A stretch of 64,000 nt of DNA from Odocoileus virginianus. Taxonomy: Eukaryota; Chordata; Mammalia; Artiodactyla; Cervidae. Positions within the stretch are counted from its first letter, which is position 1. Every line of letters starts with the position of its first letter. Location: NCBI RefSeq assembly GCF_023699985.2, contig NC_069678.1:57583798-57647797 (forward strand), in the 5' to 3' direction. A program made the translations under genes and the position numbers. Under the pieces are notes generated by a model. The model searched no databases and had not been told where the DNA came from. It saw only the letters and a list, made by a program, of their open reading frames with translations. Of this stretch, positions 23,140 through 34,162 are shown one piece after another.

Positions 23140-23590
23140 TTAGCTTGAGTATAATCAAAATATCTACACACCCCTTGAAACAATAGTTCACATAAGGTTA
23201 TTCCTACCAGAAAGAACATTTCCAGATATTTGTGAAAAAATAGATATAAGGATGTTCAGGACAGTATATTTAATAATGCTGAAAACTTGACAGCAACTTG
23301 AATGTCCAACAATAGAAAATTAATTTACTAAATTATGGTATAATAATATATGCATTAAAAATATGTCATTAAAGAATATTGCTATAGAAAATTAAATGGC
23401 TACAAAACAGCAATTACATTATAATAATGTATAAAGGCAAACATAATGTATTAAGATTTACATACAAATTGTATATACAAAAAATACTTATAATGGGACA
23501 TTTAATTAATGGAATTGGTTATTTCTTTTTCCCTTTGTGCTTTTCTGTATTTTCCAAGTTTTTGGAATTGAACATACACTAATTTTATAT
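23140..23590 (+). mobile_element. Ancient L1M 3' end
   Basis: GGATGTTCAGGACAGTATATTTAATAATGC, AACTTGAATGTCCAACAATAG and AAATTATGGTATAATAATATATGCATTAAA match the 3' region of old L1s. The TTTTCTGTATTTTCCAAGTT motif follows near the end. Confidence 0.62.
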
Positions 23591-25839
23591 TCACAAAAGG
23601 TTATTGAAATAAGTGATGACTAGAAATATTGAATATGTGAATTATAAATTTACAAATATGAAAAATTCAAGTTATAAAAATAGTTAGAATATTCATTTCA
23701 AGAAAATAACATCAAAAAATTTTAAGGTAAATATAAACACAGTTTCCTTATAACAGATTCAACAAACACAAGCCAGATGCTCTTAACAGCCCCAAAAAAG
23801 GACAGAAATTTTTAAATAAACTGTTAGAAAATTATCACAGGCTGAAACTTTAGGTGGCTCATTATTGGTAGACATTAGGCACTCTATAAATCTGTGACTT
23901 GATTATTTATAATAAAAGATAACAAAGCTATAAACAAAACATTATGTGGATTATTGATGTGCTGAAAACACTGATGTTTATTTCATTGCCAGAAATTTCA
24001 CCTATTAAAAGTGTGAGTATTATAGAATTCCTTTACATCCATTAACTGATTTTTTTTTTCAAAATCATTTACCAAATTCTTTTTAAATTATTAAAACCTC
24101 AGATATGTCAACTTAAATAGAGAAATGAATTGTATGATCTCTGCTCTAAACAGTTTATGCAAGTTATAATGCAGGGTTTTGCAGTACACAGTGCTGTCAT
24201 GTTATGAATAATGTGTTGCATATAGTTGTGTCACCACTTTCTAGATTCATGGACAGCCAATACCATAGAAATGAATATTGTTTCCACAAGACTCTTTGGC
24301 AAGCAAAGCTTTTTATAAAAATAGATAGCTTCTGCACAGGGAAAAATGCAGGAAAAAAGTGCCAGCTCCCTGAGTAGAAAAGGGGTGAGTGGCTTTTGTA
24401 ACAAAGGGAGGGTTTGCCTCATGATCACTATAGTTTTCAGAAATAGTCAAACTTCTCTGATCAGCACTTGGCTATCAGAAACAGAAGGGCTTTTGCAAGG
24501 AGGAAGAAGTACATGAGAGTTTTCTACATGAAGGCAGAGGAACAGATAAGGTTAAAATTTACAATTTTAACTTGTGGTAACTAGGTACACTCTTTCCTGA
24601 AACAGAGAGAGTTAATCTTTTATTCCTGTGAACCTGGTTTTTGTCTCTGGGACTCATGCCCCCAAGGCCTTTGTTCTTTAACTTGCAAGGCCTGTTTTGC
24701 CCAAAGCCATTCCCTAGTCCTTTTCCAAAAGGGCTGTAGTCTTGTCTTCATGTATCAGTTGTATATAGTTTACAACACAATGTGTTTTGATTAGCATTTA
24801 ATATGAAATGAATTTTGTTTCATTGTATTAACTCTTTCTAGAGCCTTGATCATTTAGCATTGAGAAATTTGACTAATCAGTTCACTTAATATCCCCTATC
24901 CAAATAGACACTGTATTCCAAACTGTGTGATACAGTAATTTTTAAAAACTTATAGTCAAATACTCTCTCCTTTATCAATCCAACTTCACCAAAATCAGCT
25001 TTAAACCACTTTTGTAGTTATTAGCCACTTATGGATATGGAAAAGTACCTCTAGATTGATTACGATAGTGACATCTGAAATTCATGAATTGCAATGAAGG
25101 ACTAATACTTGTCCAATCAGCTGGGTTTAAATTTCTTCCAGCTCTTCACTTGGCAGGCAGTTGTCTAAGAGCTTGACATAATCAGGATTAAATGTTGTTA
25201 GGTATAAAAGAATGAGAGTATATTTGGATTTTCATGTCATTGACATTCCAAGGATAAGAGTGCACAATCAGTCACTCATCATTTTGAGTTGCAAAGAGAT
25301 TTTGTGATTCAAATCAGAATTTTCTTTTTCACTGAATCATCACAATTGTAGAAGTGGTTTTGACTTTGATGGCACTTAAAATTAGTGAGGAAAATAACAC
25401 CTTAAAAGCCTGCAGTTACATCAAAATATTAACATTACATCAGCCAGCATAGCAGTCTACCTATTCTAGGACTGTTTTAGCTTTGTATTAGGAGGATTAG
25501 TAAACTCTTAACTTCTCGGTACACTATATACATTTCTCTGGGACTCTGCCAATCTTTTGGATGAACCTGATCTTATTAGTGTCCCTAAAAGTTGTACCCA
25601 GGACAACTCAGAAGCAGTTCTTCTACCTCAGATATAGTTATGACAGAGTCAAAGTGTTGTGGAAGAAAAAAGAATGGAATCAAGAATTATTGGTCATTAA
25701 CGGACAGAAATACTTTCTGTGCAAAACAACACATGGTTACCTTAACAGCCAAATCTGTTTAACCATGTCCTGCTTTTCACATCATGGTCAAGTTCCCCTG
25801 TCTACTATCTAAATGGGCTATGGCCAGGGCTAATTGACA
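23591..25839. other. Mostly unassigned; possible old LTR-like stretch
   Basis: 24230-24760 is less AT-rich and could be an old LTR, but no termini or poly(A) signal placement convinced me. An 83-codon frame at 25561-25812 has no recognisable domain, so I do not call a gene. Confidence 0.3.
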
Positions 25840-26036
25840 GGTGTACCAGGGCACCCAGAATTGGTGCTCTGGGATACCTAGAGGGACAGGGTGGGTAGAG
25901 AGGTGGGAAGGGGGTTCAGTCTAGGGGGGACACATGTATACCCGTAGATGATTCATGTTGATGTATGGCAAAAACCATCACAATATTGTAAGGTGATTAC
26001 CTTTCTTTTAAAATAAATAAATATTTTTTTTAAAAA
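25840..26036 (+). mobile_element. L1 3' UTR end with A-rich tail, 5'-truncated
   Basis: GGGTGGGTAGAGAGGTGGG, GGGACACATGTATACCCGTAG, GATTCATGTTGATGTATGGC and CAATATTGTAAGGTGATTAC are the ruminant L1 3' end, followed by AAAATAAATAAATA. Confidence 0.88.
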
Positions 26037-26141
26037 ATCCAATTTTGTTAATTTGGTTCTTCTCCCTTTGTTTCTTAATGAGTCTTGCTAATGGTTTGTC
26101 AATTTTGTTAATTTTTTCAAAAAACCAGCTTTTGGCCAGCA
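26037..26141 (-). mobile_element. L1 ORF2 internal fragment, reversed
   Basis: The minus-strand translation includes FFEKINKIDKPLARLIKKQR, a typical L1 ORF2 segment between endonuclease and RT. It directly follows the poly(A) of the plus-strand L1 3' end, an order that 5' inversion would not produce. Confidence 0.82.
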
Positions 26142-26264
26142 CAGAAGCTCCTTGGAATATATGACTATGCAAAATAAAGTGGTTAGCCTCAAATAACAAA
26201 AGTTTGTCTTCCTAGTATCAAAGAAGGACCTAGATTAGAGAAAAAGAATGTGATGAGATGATGT

Positions 26265-26520
26265 TGAGGATGAAGATGACAATAAGAAGCATTTTTAGAA
26301 TTCTTATTAGTTGATAAGCAGTTATTTTTATACTTTAATTCATTTATTCCTCAAAGAAACTCCTATCATATTAGTATTATTTTTATCCCCACTTTAAAGA
26401 TATAAAAACTGAAACTCAGACAGGCAAATTAACTTGCCTAAACTCACACAGCCAACACATAATACAGCAGGATTCCACCGGGGCAGTCTGCTCCATGTCT
26501 GTGTTCTTAAGTCCTCTGCT
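26265..26520 (-). mobile_element. MIR SINE relic
   Basis: Reverse-complement MIR: TTATCCCCACTTTAAAGATA, AACTGAAACTCAGACAGGC, TTAACTTGCCTAAACTCACA, CAGCAGGATTCCACC. Confidence 0.88.
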
Positions 26521-27540
26521 TTGCCATCAGCAAATATTGAATGAGTGAATAGATGCATAGCAGCATAATATCTTCAAGAATCAACACACACACACACACA
26601 AATCATATATACTCTGAAAGTTCTTGGCCCTGTCTTTCAGAGACCTAAACAGCGATAAGCAACTTATGACTTACAGATCCCACAAAATCTAACTTCAAAA
26701 ATGAGAGGAAATCAAAAAAGCTGACATGATATGAAAACTGCAACATGATTGCAGTTGATATTTGGCACCTCTAATTACTGATGACAATTTTAATATCCAT
26801 CTCATATTTTTTCATTCTCCAGGAAACAAAACTCTCATCAATGTTTGTTCCCTCAGCATGTTAAATGACTGAAATCTCTGCTTCATTTCTCATCTTCGCT
26901 GTCTCGCTTTCTCAGCCTCTCAGCAGCTGTCTATGAATCAGCCAATGCCTGGCAGAGAAAAGTACTATGGACTTTGGATCACCTCTCTGGATTTTCTCTT
27001 TCTCTGAGATTTTAGTCTTGCAAGACTTGTGTCTTGGTAGCTCTCTGATAACTGAAAATAGATTTGATTTTAAAATATTGTTTCTAGCTATTCCAACTCT
27101 TTTGAATGGGAGGCTTGGTTCAAAGCAAGGCAAATGAATCCATCATTGTTAATTAAAGACTTATCCTCCTACCTAAACTGTAAAGGGAGGTTTTTCTTTT
27201 TTCCACAGCAGAAAATAGAGACCTTTGATCATTTAACCATTAAGACAACTCTCAAATGCTCAGCAACTAATAGTGTGAAGCTAAAGGGATGTATTCTTGC
27301 ATATACCAGTCTACATAATTTTCTTTTTTTCAAATATGCATTTTATGGCAGTTATCGCCTTCAGGGTTCAGAGAATATGGGATTCCAAAACTCAAAACCC
27401 AACATCAGGGCTTTCTGGGGGTAATGCACATCATTCAGGGACCATGAATTGGGAATCAGATGCAATAATTCTCTGAATCTATGAACAAATTCTGAAGGAG
27501 AGAGAGAGAGAGAACATTTTTGTTATGAGAGGAATAGTTA
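26521..27540. other. Unassigned, with a short CA repeat
   Basis: (CA)n at about 26584-26601 and (GA)n at about 27499-27513. No repeat family or exon recognised. Confidence 0.4.
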
Positions 27541-27544
27541 CAGT

Positions 27545-27950
27545 GTACTTACTGTTGACAAAAAAATGGAAAATTTTATTCGAGCCAAATTTGAGGATTA
27601 TAACCCAGGAAGAGGATCTCAGAAAGCTCTGAGAACTGCTCCTCCCTTTAGAAGTCAAGGTACAGTTACATAAGTTTTTCGAGACAGATGGCTGTACCTC
27701 GAATGACATATTGTTGATCGTTTACATAATCCAGATCAAAGTGCCACACAGCCCCTTATCAAGAAGGAATATCATCTTTAAAGAGCTGTCTTACTGATGG
27801 TTGAAGAATATTACCCTTTATGATTGAGTGGGCTTTTCTTCCAATAGGGAAGGTTTGTTGCTTATGATGTACACAGTGTACAATGGAGGGAGAGAGGAGG
27901 GCAAAGGGAAAAGATTTCTTTCTTTAAATTTTTCTTGTCTTGCCATAAAA
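27545..27950. mobile_element. Possible ancient LTR-type sequence
   Basis: TTTTATTCGAGCCAAATTTG, ATAACCCAGGAAGAGGATC and AAAGCTCTGAGAACTGCTCC resemble old mammalian ERV LTRs. No TG/CA ends or duplication were located, so family and strand are open. Confidence 0.35.
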
Positions 27951-28012
27951 TTTAATTTCACTTCACACTACTTATAAACATTGTTTAAATTGTGGTTATG
28001 AGATGAGACTTG

Positions 28013-28052
28013 TGTGTGTCTGTGTGTGTACATGCGTATGTGCATGTGCCAT
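28013..28052. repeat. (TG)n-rich simple repeat
   Basis: Imperfect TG/CATG repeat on the plus strand, about 40 bp. Confidence 0.85.
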
Positions 28053-28136
28053 CCATGAGACTGATTATGTTTTATACGTGTAGTTTTTTATAGCCAACCT
28101 TCTGTGCTTCTTTCTAATACACTTTTCTCCCCTTTG

Positions 28137-28745
28137 TTTTTTTTCCCATTTATTTTTTGTTAGTTGGAGGCTAATTACTTTACAATATTGTAGTGGTTTT
28201 TGTCATACATTGACATGAATCAGCCATGGATTTACATGTATTCCCCATCCCGATCCCCCCTCCCACCTCCCTCTCTACCCGATCCCTCTGGGTCTTCCCA
28301 GTGCACCAGCCCTGAGCACTTGTCTCATGCATCCAACCTGGGCTGGTGATCTGTTTCACCCTAGATAATATACATGTTTCTATGCTGTTCTCTCGAAACG
28401 TCCCACCCTCGCCTTCTCCCACAGAGTCCAAAATTCTGTTCTGTACATCTGTGTCTCTTTTGCTATTTTGCATATAGGATTATCATTACCATCTTTCTAA
28501 ATTCCATGTATATGTGTTAGTATACTGTATTGGTCTTTATCTTTCTGCCTTACTTCACTCTGTATAATGGGCTCCAGTTTCATCCATCTCATTAGAACTG
28601 ATTCAAATGAATTATTTTTAATGGCTGAGTAATATTCCATGGTGCACCCCAATGTTCATCGCAGCACTGTTTATAATAGCCAGGACATGGAAGCAACCTA
28701 GATGCCCATCAGCAGATGAATGGATAAGGAAGCTGTGGTACATAT
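28137..28745 (-). mobile_element. L1 with 5' inversion (twin priming)
   Basis: 28137-28645 is the L1 3' end and ORF2 C-terminus in minus orientation, starting from a T-rich tail. 28646-28745 is the adjacent upstream ORF2 part in plus orientation (CCCCAATGTTCATCGCAGCA to GTGGTACATATACAC). The two pieces meet without overlap or gap in the element's own coordinates. ACACTTTTCTCCCCTTTG occurs at 28119-28136 and again at 28746-28763 as the target duplication. Confidence 0.92.
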
Positions 28746-28761
28746 ACACTTTTCTCCCCTT

Positions 28762-29083
28762 TGGACTGCAAGGAGATCAAACCAGTCCATCCTAAAGAAA
28801 ATTGGTCCTGAATATTTATTGGAAGGACTGATGCTGAAGCTGAAACTTTGACTTTGGCCACCTGAGGTGAAGAACTGACTTATTGGAAAAGACCCTGATG
28901 CTGGGAAAGATTGAAGGCAGGAGAAGGGGATGACAGAGGATGAGATGGTTGAATGACATCAGTGACTCAATGGACATGAGTCTGAGTAAACTCCGGGAAT
29001 TGGTGATGGACAGGGAGGCCTGGCGTGCTGCAGTCCATGGGGTCTCAAAGAGTCAGACACGACTGAGTGATTGAACTGAACTG
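28762..29083 (+). mobile_element. BovB 3' end, 5'-truncated
   Basis: Starts TTGGACTGCAAGGAGATC and ends GACTGAGTGATTGAACTGAACTGAC-like. The L1 above inserted at its 5' edge. ACACTTTTCTC before the L1 and ACACCTTTTCTC after the BovB (29080-29091) may be the BovB target duplication. Confidence 0.92.
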
Positions 29084-29204
29084 ACACCTTTTCTCTACTC
29101 CCTCAGTTCAAGACGGCTATTCTCTCGCTCTTAGCACATTCCCTTGCATCACCTAGTCCCTACTCATAGGACTAACCTTCTTACATACATGCCCCGGGCC
29201 CCAG

Positions 29205-29725
29205 CTCGTGACTGATCCAAAAAGCAGATTCAGACATGTGTTAATCAGGGAAGTGAGGGAGTGCAGAAACTAAGGCAGAGCAGTCAAGAAACTATAGTTC
29301 AGCTCAGGACAGCACCCTGGCTCCTCCTGGAAGAATACACATAACAATGTATCTCTGAGCTCTTCTGTAGGAACTAAGGCCTCCGAGAGTAACTACAGGC
29401 TCAAACCCCAGACAGCTTGAAAACCAGAAGTCTGATGACTGACAGTCCTGGAACACTGACTAACCTATCACCTCACCATAAACTAATCAGGAAAGCCACA
29501 CACCCTTTAGCCCTCAGTCCAAATTTTGCCAAGAAAAACTTCTCCCCAAAAGCCAAAAGGGAGTTTGGGGGTTTTGAGCATGAGCCAAAAGCCCATCTTC
29601 CTTGTGTGGCCCTGCAATAAACTTTTCTCTGCTGCAAACTCCGATGTTTCAGCTTGTTTGGCCTCACTGTGCACAAACTCACATGCTGGAACAAACCCAC
29701 ACTCTTCCTGTGATTGTCAGACCCA
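29205..29725 (+). mobile_element. Solo ERV-type LTR
   Basis: About 520 bp with LTR organisation: an AATAAA signal at 29616-29621 just after GTGTGGCCCTGC, then a pyrimidine-rich CTTTTCTCTGCTGC stretch and a GT-rich U5-like end. It aligns by eye with a second LTR at 30.7-31.3 kb in the same direction. No gag, pol or env sequence lies between them. The open frames here are not retroviral genes. Confidence 0.6.
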
Positions 29726-29922
29726 GGATTTTCGCAGGAATGATTGGGAAAGAAGCATGCGGTGTCTCTGTAATGGCTAAACTGGGATGATAAAAGTTTG
29801 AAACCATCATAGGTCACCACAAAAATGTGGAAGCCTACCTGTGGGAGAAATAGAACTGAGGAATGGAAAGAGATTCCTGATGATCTGAGTACTTGCTGAT
29901 GACCACCTTTATCTAAAGAAGT

Positions 29923-30122
29923 ATGAAAGTGTTAGTCATTCAGTCATGTCTGACTCTTTGCTACCCCATGGACTATAACTTGCCAGGCTCTTCTGTCCAT
30001 GGAATTCTCCAGGTAAGAAGACGGGAGTGAGTTGCCATTCCCTTCTCCAGGGAATTGTCCCAACCCAGGGACTGAACTTGGGTTTTCTGCATTACAGGCA
30101 TATTCTTTATTAGGAAAGCCCA
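29923..30122 (-). mobile_element. Bov-tA SINE between the two LTRs
   Basis: GAAAGTGTTAGTCATTCAGTC tail, CTACCCCATGGACTATAAC core, CTCCAGGGAATTGTCCCAAC, GGACTGAACTTGGG, and ATTCTTTATTAGGAAAGCCC with the CTGAGCCACC piece lost. Confidence 0.92.
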
Positions 30123-30674
30123 ACCTAAAGGAACCTAAAGGAAACTAAAGGAAAAGTGAACTATTATAGAAGGATCCCAGAGGTCCAAAAAAGGAGACGG
30201 TATACTATCAGAATTTATACATGTCCGTTATGTTTTTCTTTTTGCTCAAGCCAGTTTGGGCTTTTCAATTCATATCTGAAAGAATTCTAATTCAATTGAT
30301 ATATATTCTATGAATGCTTGATGGAGAGGATTTGCTAAGCGAAAAAGAAGTGGGAATAATTTGAAAGGAAGAGATATGAAGATTTCACTAATGTCAGTAG
30401 ATGAAAGTCACTGTGATGCTTCCCATAAGACCCTTGAAATTAGGAAAATAAGATTGCTCTGTTTGAGTTAAACCAAGAAATCAATGCTTAATGAAAAGAA
30501 ATTAAGATATGCAAAGTCACACTAAAGCTAGAATGTGGATTTTGTTCCGGTTATGTAGTCTTTGGAATTAAAAAGGGGGTCTATGGCTTCCTCTTTGTCA
30601 TCCTTAAGGGTTGGTTGAAAAGTCTTACCAAATAGCTTCATGGACATTTTCTTTTATCTTTATTATTATTATTA
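30123..30674. other. Unassigned, with tiny tandem repeats
   Basis: AACCTAAAGG-like 10-mers occur three times at 30122-30150. (TTA)n lies at 30660-30680. Confidence 0.45.
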
Positions 30675-31331
30675 TTATTGATCCAAAAATCATACCCAGG
30701 CCATTTTTTAACAAAGCAGAACCCTTCCGTGAACAGACCTCCCTCCCCATGTCCTACACCTGCCTCTTGTCTGTAGGAAAACTGTCACCCCTAGGTCTTC
30801 TCTAAGTTCTAGAGGGTAAATTTAATCAGAAAAGTGAGAAAATGCATAAAGAAACCATAGCCAAGCAAGACAGAATAATATTTTAGCCACTAAACAAAGT
30901 CAAGGACGTTTAGTTTCTCTTCAAAAGCTATAGATAATACTCTGAGTCAAGTCTTCTAAGTTGTTTTGAAGATACTGACACCCCTGTCAAGTAGGAGAAG
31001 TTAACTGTATGTCACCTACAAGCACATATGTAGACACCTGATCATTTGGAACCAGAAGGCTGATGATGCTGATTCCTGATTAACCTCCATCAGACAACCA
31101 GAAGAATGGCCAAGCGCTGCTCACACACCCTATAACCCTTCTCCCTCACCTTATCTTTAAAAACCTTTCCCTGCAAGCCTTCGGGGAGTTCAGGTCTTTT
31201 AAGCACAGATTGCCCTGGACTCCTCACTTGGCACCAGCAATAAATGCTGCACTTTCCTTCCCCGCAGTCCAGTGTCACTGGATTGGCTTTACCACACATG
31301 GGCAAGTAGACCCAAGTTTGCTTCAGTAACA
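30675..31331 (+). mobile_element. Solo ERV-type LTR, related to the 29.2-kb LTR
   Basis: AATAAA at 31239-31244 after CTTGGCACCAGC, followed by TGCTGCACTTTCCTTCCCCG and an end at CTTCAGTAACA. It shares GATCCAAAAA, a TTAATCAG-AAGTGAG block, CCAGAAG-CTGATGA and CACACACCCT-TA-CCCT blocks with the 29.2-kb LTR. No internal viral coding region is seen. Boundaries are approximate. Confidence 0.65.
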
Positions 31332-31863
31332 GTGTGACCCAAATGTCATTCTAATAGTCACATCTCTTCCCTTTTGTGCTGTAAGATGAGACATTTAATT
31401 TATAAAACTCGGTGTAGAATGTAGAAACTAAGAGAGAGAGGGAGAGAGAGTGAGAGTTTCCTATAACTTGTTGCAAATCCACCAGGGCTGCAAGACTCAC
31501 GTGAGAAGAGAGGTTGAATAAGGTTATTTTCAGTGAGCTGAAAACATTGTACTTTAATTATAAATTTGCAGGTTAAATAAGCCAACAAAAAGGAGGACAG
31601 GAAATTAAGACAGAGGCAGTTTGGGAACCAAGGGATTTCTCCAGTTGCTATAGCAGATGCTGGATTTCCTGCTGAGTTTCCTCAGAGATGTCTGCATTCT
31701 GAAAGTCAGATTTCTTGAATAAGCTCAGGAATTCTATCCTATGGATTTTTATAATATATGCCAACACATAAACTTGTTTAATTACTTTTGGGGAAAACAA
31801 AGCTCAACTTGGCCAATCAAATCTGTGGTCTATAAAATATTGGTTTGATTGATTAAAAATAAA
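31332..31863. other. Unassigned, with (GA)n
   Basis: (GA)n at about 31430-31455. The minus-strand ORF across it is a low-complexity artefact. Confidence 0.45.
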
Positions 31864-31875
31864 ATATACCTATTT

Positions 31876-32194
31876 TGGACTTCCCTGGTAGTACACAGGA
31901 TAAGAATTCACCTGCCAAGAGAGGGGTGATGGGTTCAGTCTCTGATCCAGGAAGATTCCACATGCCAAGGAGCAACTAAGCCCATGGGCCACAACTGCTG
32001 AGCCTGCATGCGGCAACTACTCAAGCCCATGTGCCTAGAGCCTATGCTGTGCAACGAGACCACCACCATGAGAAGCCCGTAAACCACAATGAAGTGTAGC
32101 CCCTATCACTGCAACTAGAGAAAGCCCAGGCAAAGCAGCAAAGACCCAGCACAGCCGAAAGTAAATAAGTATGTTTTTTTTAAACCAATAAAAG
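31876..32194 (+). mobile_element. CHR-2-type SINE, near full length
   Basis: GGACTTCCCTGGTAGTACAC, GGGTTCAGTCTCTGATCCAGG, CCAAGGAGCAACTAAGCCC, CAACTACTCAAGCCC, CAACTAGAGAAAGCCC, CAGCAAAGACCCAGCACAGCC, then an A/T tail. It is flanked by ATATACCTATTT (31864-31875) and ATATAACTATTT (32195-32206), a 12-bp duplication with one mismatch. Confidence 0.94.
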
Positions 32195-32206
32195 ATATAA
32201 CTATTT

Positions 32207-33786
32207 CAATTCATTATTTTGATGTCACATACAGTTCATATCTTTGGTTCCTGAACCATGGTAATTCAATAAATTTTGTAAACAAACAAGAAAGTAAAAT
32301 TGTCTCAATGTTTCTACCAAACCTCAGTGAATTTGCTTCATCAAATTTGCAGCTGGTTTTATAGATTTAAATACTCTAGTAAGTCAAAATGCTTTATCCA
32401 ATTATTTTGTGTTATGCTAGCTAGCTATTAAGATAAGTAACTGTAGCACAGCATTGAAATGAAATGAGAGCAATAGGAAATTTTTCCTGGAAAAGAAAAA
32501 TGCCAAGGAACGTCTACTATTAGCTGCTTTTAGTTTGTGATGCAAAGATAAAAACACACAAGTAATAACCAGAAAAGGATGCATTTCTATCTCATATAAG
32601 TTATTACACTGGATTTTGCAAAGTATATTACAGTTTTAATAATGTTGGTTGAGAAACAATTTTTAGAACTTGCAAATAGAGCAGGTTTACCATCCTTCAG
32701 ACTCTCTTTACTCTTTGAAGTCTTCACAGTGGCCATATCAAGTGCCCACACCTCCAAGTTGGCAGTGTGTTTTCTCTGACCCCTGGGGACTTTTGCAATA
32801 ATGATGTTAGCCTTTCAATGTCTACATGCAAACTTTTTGATCTTGAAAGTAGAAAATGAATACATCTGCTTATTTCTAAAACTATTTTCACACAAGAAGT
32901 CTGTGTTCACTTTCTGTTTATTTCCTTGAATGTGTTGTTGTCCATTGTTTTTTTCTATTTACAAAATAGAATAGAACTGCGTTATGATCTTTCAGTTTCC
33001 TTTAGCACCCCAGTTAATTGACCAGCAGCAATAGTAAGGTGTTTATGCAATGACACCAAAGGGTCCTGACAGTAAGATCAAAGGATCTGCTTAGGCAAGA
33101 AATGTTAGCAAAACAGTATTTCAAACAGCAAGTAGGTGGAAGCCCAGCAGGTGGATGGCTGGTGCTCAGAGGCAACCTGGAAACCATAAAATGAACATCC
33201 ACTTTGAGCCTTAGAGGCCAGTGTCAGCTACTTAGCTCCATCCTGCTCTGAGAAGACTGTTCCTATATAGGGAAATCCAGGAAATCAGAGTAGACTAGTG
33301 CCTAATTAAATGAAAACAAAGTATGCCCTCAGAAGGAGTATTCTTTTATCACTTTAGAGAACCCTTTCTATCTCATCAACTGCATACAATTAGTGAGTGA
33401 AGTTTGCAAAAGCATTTGCCATAAAAAAAAAGGTTAACTACAAAATATGTCTAGGATTCAAACAGAATTGATATGTAATAACATAAATTTACTTCCAAAT
33501 GGTATAAAGGATAACCCTCAGGTAAATGTAGGATTAGCATGTGTACAAGTTTTATTTGATTTATTAATTAATGAAAAAACAGTATGACAATCAATGTGGT
33601 TCAAAGGGCATTTAAAAACTGGGTATTTTAGGACATTTGATAAATAATTTTAAGAAGGATTATTAGGTTAGATTTTAAAAAAACTGGTAAATGTTATACA
33701 ATACACTGTGAAAACTAACTTTCTTACAAAGAAATTATTAGCATTTCTGCCACATGAAATCTCCAAGTTCACATGTAACTTCACAG
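32207..33786. other. No recognised feature
   Basis: About 1.6 kb of AT-rich DNA. Short frames only, with no named repeat or exon. Confidence 0.4.
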
Positions 33787-34148
33787 TCAACTTCAGTCAG
33801 TTTAGTTCAGCAGCTCAGTCGTGTCTGACTCTGCGACCCCATGGACTGCAGCACGCCAGGCTTCCCTGTCCAACACCAACTCCCAGAGCTTACTCAAACT
33901 CATATCCATTGAGTCAGTGATGCCATCCAGCCATCTCATCCTCTGTTGTCCCCTTCTCCTCTTGCCTTCAATCTTTCCCAGCATCAGGGTCTTTTCCAAT
34001 GAGTCAGTTCTTTGCATCAGGTGGCCAAAGTATTGGAGTTTCAGCTTCAACATCAGTCCTTCCAATGAATATTCATTGGATTAATTTCCTTTAGGATTGA
34101 TTGATTGGTTGGATCTTCTAGTCTGAGGGGCACTCAAGAGTCTTCTCC
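33787..34148 (-). mobile_element. BovB 3' part (left half of a copy split by L1)
   Basis: CAGCAGCTCAGTCGTGTCTG tail and the C-terminal RT region (GLMLKLKLQYFGHLMQR and RMRWLDGITDSMDMSLSKL on the minus strand). It stops at CTTCTCCAACACCACAGTTTA, where the L1 is inserted. Confidence 0.95.
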
Positions 34149-34162
34149 AACACCACAGTTTA

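Noticed and set aside
25561..25812. 83-codon plus-strand open frame as a possible exon or small gene
   Set aside because: No recognisable domain, no supporting splice or promoter context, and its length is unremarkable for 64 kb of AT-rich DNA.
29473..29820. 115-codon minus-strand frame
   Set aside because: It lies antisense across an LTR and has no retroviral or host protein features.
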